Origin: Glandiceps talaboti
Taxonomy: Eukaryota; Hemichordata; Enteropneusta; Spengelidae
Assembly (NCBI RefSeq): GCF_964340395.1
Contig: NC_135555.1
Location: forward strand, 22,067,225 to 22,131,224
Length of the DNA stretch: 64,000 nt
Reading direction: 5' to 3'
How positions within the stretch are numbered: position 1 is the stretch's first letter; every line of letters begins with the position of its first letter. Below the pieces are notes generated by a model. That model saw only the letters and a program-made list of their open reading frames with translations. It had not been told where the DNA came from and did not search any database. The position numbers and the translations under genes are program-made. This document shows, piece by piece, positions 22,536 to 43,075 of the stretch.

Positions 22536-22612
22536 GTAAGATACTGTTGTGTCACTGCCCTCACCAGCCTGCTGTGTGAGGGCGCCCCATCATGGCGTAT
22601 ACTACAGACTAT
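22536..22612. mobile_element. GTCTGTAAGGTAC hairpin MITE, copy 3
   Basis: GTAAGATACTGTTGTGTCACTGCCCTCACC on the left, GTGAGGGCGCCCC then GGCGTATACTACAGACTA on the right. Shorter than copy 2 and more diverged. Confidence 0.65.
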
Positions 22613-22754
22613 ACTTACTCCTGGTCACAATAGAATAACAGGTTATGAAAGATTTGAGTTTGTTCCATAGTAAAAGTTTGTATGTCATACCAACAAGATT
22701 ACATCACAGGAATGGAATCTGCTGGACATCCAAGTAAAGCGTGCACACGCAGAC

Positions 22755-22829
22755 TGACACAGACACACAGACACAGATAGATACAGACAGACAGACAGAC
22801 ACACACACACACACACACACAGACAGACA
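22755..22829. repeat. (CAGA)n/(CA)n microsatellite
   Basis: Mixed CAGACA and CA units. Confidence 0.85.
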
Positions 22830-23259
22830 TGTTCAAGAAGTCCAGTTGCACTTATAAAACCATGAATATGAAGAGATGTGTTAATGTTGTAAGTTTTACA
22901 GCACATCCTAGCAACCAGATACCATGGCAACTGGTGATATACTAAAGATCTATCCCAACAAGTTCAAGATATTGAGAAATAGCATATTACACAGTATTAA
23001 AACATAATAAATGAACACAGCCATGCACATGTAATGGTAAATATGACCTTTATCGGTCCATTCTTTCACAAAAACTTCAATTTTAAGTGTTTTTAATGAC
23101 ATTTGGGGTTATTTTTACACAAATAACATTTTTCAGGAGTTTTAGTGTCAATGAGATACATAGAGTGATATTTGGATTTGTACCAATAGACTATTAAATT
23201 ACTGGGCTGTGAACAGATTTGACATAGAATAAATAACAGGTCTTTGAAAAGTTATTTGA

Positions 23260-23585
23260 AATTCCACAACAGTCAAGGACTTTCCTGGTGAGGTTCTGAG
23301 GACTTTGAAGGTCTTTCCAGGAGTAGTTTGAAATTTCAGGACTTTCAAAGGCCTTTCCCGGAATGGTCTACAATTCCAGGTCTTTCGAAGAAATTTCTAC
23401 AAGATGTTTGAAATTCCAGGACTTTCCAGGATTAGTCTGCAATTCTGGGACATTCAACATTCAAGGAGTGGTTGAAATTCCAGGATTTTCAAAGACATTT
23501 CCAGGAGTGGTCTACAATTCCAGGACTTTCAAAGGAATTTCCAGAGTGGATTAAAATTCCAGGATTTTCAAGGTATTTTCTGGCT
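23260..23585. repeat. Degenerate minisatellite, AATTCCAGGACTTTC core
   Basis: The words GAAATTCCAGGACTTTC, TTTCCAGGAGTGGTCT and ACAATTCCAGG recur about every 50 bases in roughly six imperfect units. It ends near TTTTCTGGCTGACATGG. Confidence 0.75.
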
Positions 23586-24493
23586 GACATGGAACCCTGA
23601 CACATATATCCCATAATTTCATACATAATTAATTTATTGAGCTATATATTACAAAATGTAAACCACCATAGAATGCTGTACTAGACAAAAGGAATAAGCA
23701 TAACAAAGTTGAGTAAATTTGAAAAGTCATTTCACCAAATGGATCATTCCCTAAACAGTTCACCCCTATCTACATGTCTATTGAAACAACCCTCCATAGC
23801 CAATGTAATGGATTAGTCCATTCTACTGCAGGAAATAGGGGTGTTAATACAACTAAAGCTATACTTTCTTAAAAATGCAGATGTAAGTGTTCTTACACTT
23901 GGCAGACTGCTTGTTATATGTAAGTCATACACAGACTAATGGAAAGAAATTTGGCCACAGCTTTCATTATTTTGTTGACCTTCCCTGTAAAACTTGAGAT
24001 GAAACAATTTATTTATTGAGAATCACAGATTTAGCGCATGTAGCTAGCTCATGGCTTCTCTGGGTACCCAAAATGCAATGAAATGCATTCCATTTTCACG
24101 TAACCCAAAGCTCCACAGTAATGTCATTTACAAATTACCCTGACTCAAGGTGACCAATTATGTTGTTTTACATAGCTAGTTTTCTTGCTCACTTTTTGAC
24201 AGTTGCTGGTAACTTCATTTTAATCATCACAATAATTTTTTCAAATTATTAATATCATCGTCCAAATGGTTTTTCTCTGGAGATTTCCATGTCTTTGAAT
24301 TTGTAAAATTTGAAAACGTAATAACTCAACAATAGAAATACAGGATTCCAGGAATATGACATTATGATCACAACCATATTATTATATAATTATTATTATT
24401 ATTATACTTTTGTAAATTTTATACTCTTCTGAATAAATATGATAATTTGAAGGAAGAATAATTTCAAAATTTGAAATTTGATGGAGTATATAC
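23586..24493. other. Unassigned sequence
   Basis: AT-rich. Only a short (ATT)n run near 24383-24405 was noticed. Confidence 0.4.
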
Positions 24494-24586
24494 TAGACTG
24501 TAAGATACATCATGTCACTGCCCTCACAGGCCAAGGTGGTTGGTCGATGTGTGAGGGCGCTCTATCACTGCATTACTCACAGACTA
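24494..24586. mobile_element. GTCTGTAAGGTAC hairpin MITE, copy 4
   Basis: Starts TAGACTGTAAGATACATCATG, contains GGTTGGTCGATGTGTGAGGG, ends ACTCACAGACTA. About 93 bp. Confidence 0.75.
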
Positions 24587-24604
24587 AAGAGACACTGGTT
24601 ATGC

Positions 24605-24800
24605 AGAGGGTGCATGTTAAGAGTTGCAACATAGTTTGACCCTGCAAAATAACAAAGCTTTTCCCAAGGTATTCCAGTTTCCTGGTTTAACGATATAAGA
24701 CACCTGCACCCTGTTCAGTGGTTACCATATCAACAAATTCCTAAATTCATTTGGACCAATAAATGACATTATCCCTATACGATTATTATTATAACGAGGA
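24605..24800 (+). mobile_element. Diverged SINE 3' part
   Basis: Follows the same word order as the body of the tRNA-derived SINE at 45102: AGTTTGACCCTGC, a TTTTCCCAAGGTATTCCAGTTTCCT-like stretch, GTGGTTACCAT, CAACAAATTCCT, then an ATTATTATTATAA tail. The tRNA-like head is not recognisable here. Confidence 0.6.
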
Positions 24801-25595
24801 GGTGGAATGGTTGACTTTGTTGCTGGTGATGGAGTTCATGCACAAAACTGGTTTTCCAACAGTTGTGACTCAGCAAGGAGGTTGAAAACCTTGGTAGATG
24901 TAGAAAAAGGGGGGGGGGGGGGGGGTGTGTTTTACCTAAGCAATAATTGATCTCTTGATAACTGATGAATCTGTTGGCTAGCTTACTTTTCTCTGAATCG
25001 GTCTGTTACCATGACAACACTAATTTCACCTATATGGCTAAGTCTGAGAGAGACAAAATAAAATTTTAATTTAATATGCACAAACTCATAAAAGTAGCAT
25101 TTGTACAAGACAGCAAGTATGCAAACACCATAGAAGTATCTGTGAACCACTAGCTAGTAGAATACATCCAATTTGACTGACAATGAGACTTCTCGGGGAA
25201 TGAAATAGTACAATTTTACTACATGAAGTTCGAAAATACAAAGTGTTTGCCCTAATACTTGAATTTCTTCATGAAAAAGACCACTCAAGTGCAAAACTAG
25301 TCAAAGAACCAAACTGTTTTTGTACTGGATTACTACTAATGTAATACTCAAAGTGAATGTACTACAGTGAATGTATATATTCAATATGGCAATTTACAAT
25401 TGACTTATTGGCAAGTCTTAGCAAATATCACATTAGAACATGGCTGTCTACACCTGCATGAAAACATAAAGTCCCGGTTGGGAAGAGGGGGAGGACCTAG
25501 TGTCAAATTCTGAATATTCTATATATCTTAACTGTTTGATAGAGAAACAGAGTGAAGTGGGGGAAGGGGTCTTTTGACATCTTCTGAAGTTCATG
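24801..25595. other. Unassigned sequence with poly-G tract
   Basis: Contains a poly-G tract at about 24909-24925. No gene recognised. Confidence 0.4.
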
Positions 25596-25708
25596 TAGTT
25601 TGTAAGGTACGCCGTGACAGGGCGCCCTCACACATCGACCAACCCCTTCCACCTACTGTTAGAGGAGGCCAGTGAGGGTGAAACATCACGACGTATCTTA
25701 CAGTCTAA
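25596..25708. mobile_element. GTCTGTAAGGTAC hairpin MITE, copy 5
   Basis: Reverse orientation to the others: TTTGTAAGGTACGCCGTGACAGGGCGCCCTCACACATCG on the left and GTGAGGGTGAAACATCACGACGTATCTTACAGTCTA on the right. About 113 bp, ends paired. Confidence 0.8.
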
Positions 25709-27277
25709 AGTTCATGTCATATTTAAATTTCCTATACATGCTTGTTTACTAGAGAATTAGTGACAAAACTCTCTCTAAACTCTGACTAACAAACTTTCTG
25801 GTCTAAAAAAAAACCAAAACATTTGTATGTAAATGGTATAAACATAAACATAGAATTATTCATCTATGGGTATTAACAATCACTGAAACACTGAAAAGAT
25901 TTTCCTGCATGAAAATAAGAACATTGCACGAAAGTTTTCTGAATGACGTTTTTTTTTTTCATCAGTGTACACAAAATTTCACTTACACAAAATGCCCTAC
26001 ATATACAAGTCTGATAAGTTCTAGCCATCTGCAATATCAACATTAAATTCTGTTTCTTTGCTTGACCACATAATTCTAAATTTGTAAAAATAACCAGCTA
26101 AGCTGTGGCATTTGGTTAGGCATAGTCATAACCAGTTATCTTGGAATAAGTCTCTGTGTTGACTATGCTTTGATTATTGAAAAACAAAAGATTGTATAGT
26201 TTGGCCACTAGAGGGTGCTATTTGGAAGCATATTGTCACCCGGGAAGGGGTTGCACAAACTGATTCAGGGGTAACAAATCCATTTGTAATCTGGTGTTCC
26301 CCAGACAGGTAACTACAAAAATTCAGTGATCCTACAGCCAATCTAGTGGTTCTGATTGTTGTCAAGGTTGTCATTATTAAAAAGAAGTGGTCTGTAGTAC
26401 AGGACCATCAACCACTGGATTAGCTCACCCCTTTTCTGATTAGTATTATAGCATACTTTTCGGAAGCAATCCCTTCCCACGTTTCATAACATAAGTTGAT
26501 GGCACTCAAACATTATTATCTCCTGTTGCTGATTAACAATTAAGTTATTTTACATACCTTCGATGACAAAAATATTACCCCACATTATCCCTCTTAAAAC
26601 CCTTGTCTCAAAGCTGTATGCTATGTAGTCTAGATTCTATCCATGACTTTGAATCTTAAGATCTCTTCACACCATCTAGCTCAATGAGAAACTATGAATC
26701 AAAAGTTGTTCATGTAAATGAGTAAACCTCAAACTGTTACAATGATGTAAACAATGTATAAGTAGCATTCTGACCTGACATATGTACCCTATTTGGACAT
26801 TACATATCTGCCCCCAATAAACGCTAACTTATCATTGGACAGAATTCTGTGATTCATTAACAAAGACTTGATGTTAATGAATATGTGGATGGCTTCAGTT
26901 GAATATGAAATTTCACCTCAGCTCCTCATTGAGCTAGACATGAAAAGAGATTTGAAGCCACAGATAGCCTCTAGACTAAATACTACATGGGCACCAGAGT
27001 ATAGCGCATTTCAACTAAATAACCCCCCGGGAAGGGGGGGGGGGGGGGCAAACACTGTGTTAAAAAAACCCATGATTTTATGACCTCTGATACAAGTGAA
27101 TGCTGAAGAGTAATCATGTACATATTGTATTAAAACTATGGTTCAATATTGTACAACAAATATTATCTTGATGGTAAATGCATTCAAAAGAACAAAAAAA
27201 ACAATATCCCTTGTTATGATATACTGTGTCCATGTAAATTACAGTTTGTACATGTACATACAAAAACATGTTGTCTG
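25709..27277. other. 3' flank of RSPRY1, no gene recognised
   Basis: Sequence downstream (minus-strand sense) of the RSPRY1 stop. It should hold the 3' UTR and polyadenylation site, but I cannot place them with confidence. It includes a poly-G tract near 27036-27049. Confidence 0.4.
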
Positions 27278-34687
<7,410 letters not shown>

Positions 34688-35776
34688 CTGAAATTACAAG
34701 AATAACATACAGTTTAGCAGAAAGAATCAAAGTAAGCACCCATCAATACTTACATATATCTATTGTCTCTGCATTTTAGTTACATGGTAAAACAAATTTT
34801 GAAATACATTTGTAGATTTCTATCTATGAATTCTAAACAAGAATTAATGTAGCAGCTATTTCTGTTGGCTTTCAGTTTCAGGAAATAATTGCTACATAAC
34901 AGCCCTCAGGGTAATAAAATGAAATGGCAACACTTTATTGCCTCAGTTGCTGTTCTAGTAGCAGTAGATGGTTAGCAGCAGTTTTACTGTCTGTACACAG
35001 TGGGAGTATAATTGAGAACAAAGTCTTGTTTATGTTTGGACAGGAAGCTATTTACAAACAGGCTGTACTGAGAACAAATGTTACTTGTATCTACCCAAAC
35101 TAGTCAAGTGGACATCTTAAAATAGTACATGAAAATGCTGAATAAAGCAGACGTACTGTTTTTGTATTTTGAACTAACCCTTGCTTTGTATGTGGCTAAA
35201 ATAGATATTTATTTCTCTATCTCATAGACAAGGAGTATGTATTCTGGTGAAAGCTTTTTCTTTCTTTTTTCTCTCTACTTAAAACTTTCAAGTATGATGT
35301 AATTTTTTGTCTTGACACGGATGTATTAGTAATCATCCATAGTCTTGGGTTGACTTGTTCTCAGTGCAGTCTGCATAGAAAATAGCTTCCTGTCTCTACA
35401 AACACAGAGAGTTACTAAACTCATATAAGATTACAAAAACGTATTACCTATCCACTATGTTGTAAACATGGAAATTTTCACCAAAGACAAAATATGAAGG
35501 TGAAATTTCTTGACCATTGTACTGGGCTTAGTAACGTGCAAAAATTAGACTATAGGAACTGGTGAACACCTTTCAATCGCAAAAATTTCTTAAAAATATC
35601 TAACTTTAAGTTTATACTTTATAGTCAGTGTTTTTTGCTAAGGTTAGGGAACCCCAATAACAGAAATGTGGAAATTGTAAAAGTTGTAAAGTTTTCCATA
35701 CAATCTACCTTAATTTTGTTTGCGATCTCTGGTAAAATGAGGGGAACCTCCGATAGATTTTACCTGCTTACCACCC
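34688..35776. other. Upstream RSPRY1 region, no exon recognised
   Basis: The preceding RSPRY1 exon should be here or further right. A minus-strand frame at about 35448-35525, with YNGQEISPSYFVFGENFH between an AG and a GTAATA, has exon-like edges but does not match RSPRY1 as I know it. Confidence 0.3.
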
Positions 35777-36085
35777 TTAAAAGTCACCATATGGATGAAG
35801 ATTGGGGGTATTTATTTCGGATTTTTATGGCTTCCTACTTGGAAAATCACTGTGAAACAACATTAACAAAGTCCTTGTTTGCACCTCATTAATTAATGTG
35901 TACGTACAATAATGAATATTTTTACACATTTAAAAAATAAACCTTTTTGCTCTGTATTAAGTTACAAATACAGACTTTGTCAGTGTTGATTCACATTGAT
36001 TTTCAAGTAGGAAGCCATGATAAAATTGTTTTATAAATTAAAAATCCAAAATAAATACCCAATCCTCATCCATATGACCACTTTA
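35777..36085. mobile_element. TTAAAGTGGCCATATGG foldback MITE, copy 1
   Basis: The left end TTAAAAGTCACCATATGGATGA and right end TCCTCATCCATATGACCACTTTA are inverted. Internal words GGCTTCCTACTTG and CAAGTAGGAAGCC also pair. About 310 bp; the most diverged of three copies. Confidence 0.8.
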
Positions 36086-36329
36086 GCAAAAATATTGATC
36101 GTAAATATTGATTAGATATCACCTTTAGTGGAATTATTCCATCATGGTATCTGTAAATAATGTAACATTCTCTTTTTTAGTGAGAGGGAAAAATTACTCT
36201 GGTTTCATAGCGAGACTTGTGTCACATTTTGGAATGTTATTTTTTTTATAAACTTACTATTATTGTAAATTATCAGTGATTTTGTCAACTTTATACTCTT
36301 CAAAGCATTTTTTTTATCATTTACTAACA

Positions 36330-38055
36330 TTTCACGTCGCACTGTACACTATCTTACCCACGTCCCATATGCCACATTGTCAATTTGTCACTGCGTAAGG
36401 GTAGAGTACCAGACGATCTTAAATTGGCAAGAGTGGTCCCTATATTCAAGAAAAATAGTAAAACTGAAGTCGGTAATTACAGACCAGTATCTGTGCTTAG
36501 CGTCATGTCTAAAGTTATGGAACGGCTTGTTTTCGACCAGTTGAATGAGTACCTTGTTGACAACAATTTACTGTATGAATTGCAGTCCGGATTCCGCCCT
36601 AACTATTCAACTGACACCTGTTTGATTCATCTTTTCGATGTTATCAAGCAAGAGTGTGATCAGGGTAATTATACAGGTATGGTTATGCTCGATCTCCAAA
36701 AAGCGTTCGATACAGTAAATCATGATGTTCTGTTACATAAACTAAGAGCCCTGGGCCTGGACAGTGCCTCAGTGGATTGGTTCAAGTCGTATTTGACTGG
36801 TCGAAAACAGGTGGTTGATGTAAATAGATCCATCTCTTCTGAAAATTGTATTACATGCGGTGTGCCACAAGGCTCAATACTCGGACCACTTTTGTTTCTT
36901 ATCTATGTTAATGACATGTCAGCAGCTGTGAAGTGTAAACTTCTACTGTATGCCGATGATTCTGCATTGTTGGTATCTGGAAAGGATGTGACTGAGATAC
37001 AGGTGGCCTTAAGCAGCGAACTCGAGTCGATTCAGGAGTGGTTAGTTGACAACAAGCTATCGCTACATCTAGGTAAAACAGAATCAATTCTTTTTGCATC
37101 AAAGAGAAGGCTACATAAAATCAACAGATTACAGGTACAATGTTGTGGGAGTGATATTGAGTCAAAGCAGCAAGTTACATACCTAGGCGTAACATTAGAT
37201 CAGTCCTTGTCGGGTGACATCATTGCAAATACAATTATCACCAAATGTTCGAAAAAAATAAAATTTCTCTACAGAAATGCAAGGAATTTAAATCTTGAAA
37301 CGAAAAAGCTTCTTGTGTCAGCGTTGATTCAGTGTCACTTCGACTACGCCTGTTCGGCGTGGTACTCGGGTCTTACTAAACGATCTAAGTCCCGGCTGCA
37401 GGTGGCACAAAACAAGGTTATAAGATTTCTATTAGATGTCCCCCCCAGAACTCACATTGGGATGGACGAATTTCATAAAGTGGGTCTATTGCCAGTTGAA
37501 CAGAGAGTCAGTCAACTCAAATTAAATCACATGTTTTAACATATATAATGGCTATGCGCCTCAGTACATGAGAAACCAAATACACATATACAGAAATAGT
37601 TATAATACGAGAAATAGCATTTCAACCTTTAAGATTCCCAGAGTTAAAGGCTGCGGCACTCATACTTTTAGGTACACTGGTACTGCAATATGGAACAGTT
37701 TACCACTGCCAATACGGCATTCGCAGTGTAAAAGTACATTCAAGAAATCAGTCAAAAACCACTTAATGTCTCAAATGCTTGCCAAAAGTTAAAGTTAGTA
37801 ATGTATATACACTAGTTGTATTGTTTTTCAGGAGTCATTTCAACGTTTGTATGTTTCATTTCCATTTTTCACTAATCTTGCTCCAATCACGTGACCAGAG
37901 TTCTTTACCTACCGACATGTTGAATTTTTGAAATCGAGGACCACAATGGAAATAAGTTTTAATTGCTTTGTTGTGTTATCCTCGGCAATACTTTTAAATG
38001 TATGTTTTTACTTTATTTTATTGCCAAATAAATTCAAATTCAAAATTCAACTCTC
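36330..38055 (+). mobile_element. 5'-truncated CR1/jockey-like LINE
   Basis: Begins inside the coding region, just before reverse transcriptase, and ends with a CR1-like tail: GATTTTTGAAATCGAGGACC-like 3' UTR, then GCCAAATAAATTCAAATTCAAA. The left boundary is approximate. Confidence 0.85.
36358..37792 (+). pseudogene. CR1/jockey-like reverse transcriptase, one frameshift
   Basis: The frame is open before the fragment's first obvious motif (HIVNLSLRKGRVPDDLK; no native ATG). It contains ARVVPIFKK, NYRPVSVLSVMSKVMERLV, LQSGFRPNYSTD, MLDLQKAFDTVNHDVLL, GVPQGSILGPLLFLIYVNDM and catalytic LLYADDSALL at about 36946-36975, then a thumb and C-terminal region. At 37533-37539 one extra T in TTTT creates TAA; the neighbouring frame resumes with NIYNGYAPQYMR and ends SQMLAKS at 37792. 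Endonuclease and any ORF1 are absent. Confidence 0.9.
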
Positions 38056-38695
38056 TCTGATTGGTATGCTTGGAAGTTCCTTATTTTATAACATCATCAA
38101 TAACCCATATTTGTCAACATTTTAAGCATCGTAATTACATTTAATCAATATGCAACAAAAGTGCATCTAGGAATCAAAAATAAAGTTCTAAATTATGCAT
38201 AAAATGTGCTAACAACTAAATGAAACATGTACTGTGAATAAAACACTTTTCAATGTCAAAGTATCACTAACTTGGGTAGACAGTGTGTATGATGAGTTTT
38301 AATATGTAAAGTTCTTTTGTCATACCTATTCAAATAAATCTATATCTTTGGCAAAGTCATAACAGGTGCATATATTTTCCTTAGTTTCATAGAAAATATT
38401 TTGCATATCTTTCAAGAAAATCTGTTGACAAATTTCTAAAATTGCTACTTCTACAATAAATCATTGATACCAGAACCAATGAAAATATGTATTCAGAAAC
38501 TCATCAGTGTCAATCTACGTTTTGAAAATGGCAAAAATGTTTTTACAAAATCCTGTACACAGGTGAGATTTGTATAAATCAGAGAGAGTTGTGAGTAAAA
38601 TATTGTACAGTGCGTCGTTTGTGTTTGTACAACATCATTGCTAGATTGAAATATTTGTCACTGCAACCACTGTGACCTGGTTTGAATATGAATGC

Positions 38696-39064
38696 AGATG
38701 TACAACTACTGACATCAGACCACAGACAAACAGAACCTGTTACAAACAGGGAAAGTAAACAAATGATAACACTTGGCACAGCATGCTTGAAGTACAGAGA
38801 CTTGTATTACATTCCATCATTTGATAAGAACAGTTTTATGGCCACTTTACCTATTAGCTGAGTTCACAAACAAATGTACAGTTCTCATGGCATTTCATGT
38901 ACACATACAGAGGCCATTAAACTGTTCTTTTCAAACCATGGTGTGTAATACAAGTCTCTGTTATTCCAACATTCTCATCCAAGGTTATTAATCCAATTCA
39001 TTTGTTTACTTTCCTTGTTTATAAGAGGTTCAGTTCGTCCACCATCTGATGTCAGTAGTTGTAT
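38696..39064. mobile_element. ~370-bp foldback element
   Basis: GTACAACTACTGACATCAGA on the left is mirrored by TCTGATGTCAGTAGTTGTA on the right. Inside, AAAGTAAACAAATGA, CAGAGACTTGTATTACA and GAACAGTTT(T)ATGGCC pair with their complements in order. The inner arms are more diverged than the tips. Confidence 0.8.
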
Positions 39065-39843
39065 ATGTGAAAAAAGATGTAAATACAGTGGTATGATACA
39101 CATCGTCAAGTTATCACCATAACAATAGCTAATACCACTGGTATTAGTAGGAAATGCAACTCAACACTAATGTACCTTGATACTTAGGAACGATCTCACA
39201 ATGTCACACAAGCTCAATAAACAAACTTTTTTCGTTTAGAGGATTCTGGCACCAATACGATTGTTGAACTTCATTTTTGCACTTCGAACCAAATTTTGAA
39301 AACAGGTTCTGTATTTACTACCGACATGTTGATATCTATAATTTTACAATTGACTTCTAATGTGAGATACATTGTTGGGTTTGAACATTTCCAGTAGTAT
39401 TTTAAAGTGTTTGCCATCATGTTTTACATTGCATCGATCGTAGTAGTGTGACCGCTACAGTTGTCATTGTGGTTTACATCATATATAAACATGACAGTGT
39501 CGCACTTGTGAATGTTCTGTTAGGGGAGGGAAGAAAGGGGTTTTGTCCTAAACGAATAAAGTTCATTTATTGAGCTTGTGCAACATTGTGCAATCATCCC
39601 TTAGGCACATAATCTTTAGTGAACAAAAATGAATTTTTCAATTTTCATCGTAGCACACTTTGAAACACACGTCTTTCTACTTTCTCTACAAATATTGTCC
39701 TCTCAACAATATTGTAGTCAGTGTTTCCAGATTCAAATACACACACTTTTAATGGTGCATTTTTGTAAATAAGTAAAGGTAAAATAAAGACAGATTTATG
39801 TTATCAGGTGTGAATCAATACATTAACTTACATATTGTGACTT
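39065..39843. other. Unassigned sequence
   Basis: No exon or repeat family recognised. Confidence 0.4.
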
Positions 39844-40195
39844 TTAAAGTGGCCATATGGATGAGGATTGGATAATTATTTTGGATTTTTAATTTTTGAA
39901 ACAACGTTATCATGGCTTCCTACTTGAAAAAAATCAATGTGAAACAACATATGCCAAAGCCTTGTTTGTAACTCAATAATTAAAAAGACTGATAAGTGTG
40001 TAAAAGTATTTGTTATTGTACGTACAAACTTTTTTTACACATTTTTTATAGCTATTTACATTATATTGAGTTACAAACAAGGACTTGGTCTATGTTGTTT
40101 CACATTGATTTTTCAAGTAGGATGCCATGATAAAATTGTCTTATAATTTGATAATCAAAACTGAATATCCAATGGTCATCCATATGCCACTATAA
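39844..40195. mobile_element. TTAAAGTGGCCATATGG foldback MITE, copy 2
   Basis: TTTAAAGTGGCCATATGGATGAGGATTGG at the left; CCAATGGTCATCCATATGCCACTATAA at the right. The inner pair CATGGCTTCCTACTTG / CAAGTAGGATGCCATG is present. Confidence 0.82.
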
Positions 40196-40634
40196 GTATA
40201 CACAATGTACTATAATCAAATGTTTTCATCTGCTATAAAAATGTAGCCAAACTGTAAAAGTATTGTCTTCAGCTAAAATTTTTGAGTATTAAAATATATG
40301 AAATATAAGCCGAAGTTCCTGCACAAACTCCTAGTGTATTGACAATCGTAGCCAAATGGCGTCTATGACCTTTCAACTTTGCATTATGTCAAAGGTCATG
40401 TACAAAAACTATCAAGCGTTAACCATCAGTAATTTGAATTTGTACAGATTTACTAAAAAAAGTAAACACAACAGGCAATATTACAAGATATATGACGATG
40501 TGTTAAATTTGGATTTTGTCTTCCATTTCACTGACTAATGAGGTTTCTATATGAAAAATAAAATAACATTATTGTTACCGGTACCTTGGCAGTCATTTCT
40601 TTCATTCTCACAAATCAGAGCTGTTATTTCTTCC
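40196..40634. other. Unassigned sequence
   Basis: Nothing recognised besides short AT-rich open frames. Confidence 0.4.
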
Positions 40635-40723
40635 AAGTCTGTAAGGTATGCCATGAGAGGGCGCCCTCATACATTGGTCAACCCCTTGAGAGGGCGTAAC
40701 AATATGATCTATCTTACAGTCTT
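40635..40723. mobile_element. GTCTGTAAGGTAC hairpin MITE, copy 6
   Basis: AAGTCTGTAAGGTATGCCATGAGAGGGCGCCCTCA on the left, GATCTATCTTACAGTCTTA on the right. About 89 bp. Confidence 0.75.
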
Positions 40724-41233
40724 ATTTCTTCTGTGACACTGCAAAATCATTGCCTCTTGGCGATGCGTCTTGGACGGTGTCGTAAAACAGGCTGTGGTAT
40801 ATGCTAATGATTTATTTGAATAGGACACATCGTTACAACCTTTCTCATTGAACTGTCAACTATTTACTGATTACCTCTGTGTATAAGTGTATCATATCCA
40901 TGTGACATAGTATAGTTCAAATTTGATAGTATGACTTACCGTTATATTACCTGTGAGCAGTGTGCCCTCTAAGCCAATTTGATGCACCACTGACGCACAC
41001 AATTTCTAATGACGCACCAAAATTTAGTGTTCCCCTATCTCTTACTATGTAGTGACTCACAAGAAATGGTATTTTGACTCGCAACAACAAAATTCACCAT
41101 GTCTCAGAATGCATTGTCATTTCAACTTGTGGTTATACTATCAGCATTTGGCTATACTTACAAAATAATCATATACTGTATAGAACATAGTGCACTAGTA
41201 ACATTCCCTGTATTCTTCTCAAGCATATCACTG

Positions 41234-41591
41234 TTAAAGTGGCCATATGGACGAGGATTTGGTATTTATTTTGGATTTTTAATTAATAAAACAATTTTAT
41301 CATGGTGTCCTACTCGAAAAATCAATGTGACACAACATTGACAAAGTCTTGTGTTTGTAACTCAAAACATTGCAAAAAGCTAAAAAAAAGAAATTGTAAA
41401 TAGTTTGTTTTTGTACGTACAATATAAAAACAATTTAGAAATTTTGTTATGATTTTGCAATTTATTGAGTTATAAACAAGGATTTGGCATATGTTTTTTT
41501 CACATAAATGTTTCAAGTAGAAGCCGTGATAAAATTATTTTATCAAGTTATCAAAACAAATACCAAATCCTCATCCATATGGCCACTTTAA
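41234..41591. mobile_element. TTAAAGTGGCCATATGG foldback MITE, copy 3
   Basis: The ends TTAAAGTGGCCATATGG and CCATATGGCCACTTTAA are exact inverted repeats, so this copy best shows the termini. The terminal TTAA may be the target duplication, which would suit a piggyBac-type donor, but a TA duplication cannot be excluded. Confidence 0.85.
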
Positions 41592-42429
41592 CGTGTACAC
41601 AATGCAAACTGTAAATCAATTTAAGCTTGACATGATAACAACTCAATTAGATCAATACACTGCAGGTAAACATTTGCTGATAAAAAAAAAACCCTCATGG
41701 TTTTTCAACAAGATGCAGTTGATACATGTTAGGGAAACGTTATTAACATTATCTGAGATATATTGATGCTGACTCAGCCGTGTTATTAACAGTTCAGTGA
41801 AAGAGATTGTAAGGAAACGAATGTTTCATCTCATCATTATATCAAATAGAGCTTGGAATTTTTATATCTGTATCTTTCCTTCGAATGACATTTACATGTC
41901 GCACTTTTTCCATCTTAGGGCCCAGGAGGGGCCATTAGTATGTGAAATTCATGACCAACCTGGGTATATATATACCTATTGTAAATCTCACTGCATGCAC
42001 TAGACTTGCTCAAGTCGCCAGGCCTTTTTCTCTCTTAATTTGAATAAAGATTTTTTTAAACACACATGTGTTTCTGTGTTAGATGGTGACCTGAATGGTG
42101 ATTGCAAACAGTTGGGTGAATACCTTAACGCATGGGAGACTACTAGTAACTGAAAAAAAGTTGGACATTTTTCAAAACTGAATAACATACTCAAAACATT
42201 TGAAGAATATGAGACAAAAAAATCTCCCCAGAGACTGGTGCATGTCTGTGTATGCACATAAACCCATAGAAATGACATTAATCTGAAGTGCAATATTACA
42301 CTTTCACCTCCCACACTCGGTTATCTTATTATTATTCAGATGGGGATTCACACACATACAGTGAGGTCTGCAACAGATGTATTATTAGTATTTTGTACAT
42401 ACATTTATTCGGCCTAACAAAAATATTGT
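41592..42429. other. Unassigned sequence
   Basis: No exon recognised. Minus-strand frame 42000-42314 has no family motif. Confidence 0.4.
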
Positions 42430-42665
42430 GTGGTGTCTGTGTTATTGGTTTCTTCCCATCAGATGTACAGCCATTGCAAATTGGAAGAACAGTTTTATAT
42501 TGTCTTTTTAAGTTGATGTCAGGTTCCGCATCCACTTTTTCTTGCAAGACTTCACAATTTTCACGATTTCATTTTTTTTTCTCGAATACGTTAAATTTGC
42601 AGGTCGGTATTGAAAAACTAGTTGAGGTTGGGTAACCAGAACCAAACAATTTTTTTTGTTAGGTC
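42430..42665 (-). repeat. Dispersed repeat with a conserved peptide remnant (copy 2)
   Basis: Counterpart of 4690-4965. The minus-strand frame 42332-42547 reads INLKRQYKTVLPICNGCTSD and KKPITQ without a stop and includes extra codons upstream. It ends at the plus-strand GGTAACCAGAACCAAACAAT word. Confidence 0.6.
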
Positions 42666-42683
42666 ATACCTAACACTCAATTA

Positions 42684-43075
42684 TGATAATATATTCAAAT
42701 CTGCATAGGTAGATACTTTTTTTATATACTGTCAACATTTCCGTACTTGTACACCAATTTTGGTTAATAAAATGTGTACTGTGTAACAATATATTACATG
42801 TAGAAGTTGTTTTCATTTTCCCTGTATGGTATTCCTGTGTAGTCTGTAAGTGATTAGTCTAGAAATGGTTATAGTTGGGTATGCATATAAACGAAATGTG
42901 ACGTCATGAAAATTTGTTATTGGTCTTAAGTTTCCATATTTAACTAGTTTTATTATTAAAATACAGCGATGACAGAGGAAATAGAACCGATTGTAACAAT
43001 ATCCCTTGCAACATCTATTGCATTCGCCGTTGGGGGCGCACCACCAAAGGAGAGTGTCATGATCTTCAACTTAGT
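42684..43075. repeat. Local direct duplication, copy 1
   Basis: ~390 bp shared with 43447-43853, from GATAATATATTCAAATCTGC through GTGACGTCATGAAAATTTGT to GAGAGTGTCATGATCTTCAA. The last 120 bases form a short open frame in both copies; four of seven codon changes alter the residue, so no purifying selection is apparent. Confidence 0.85.
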
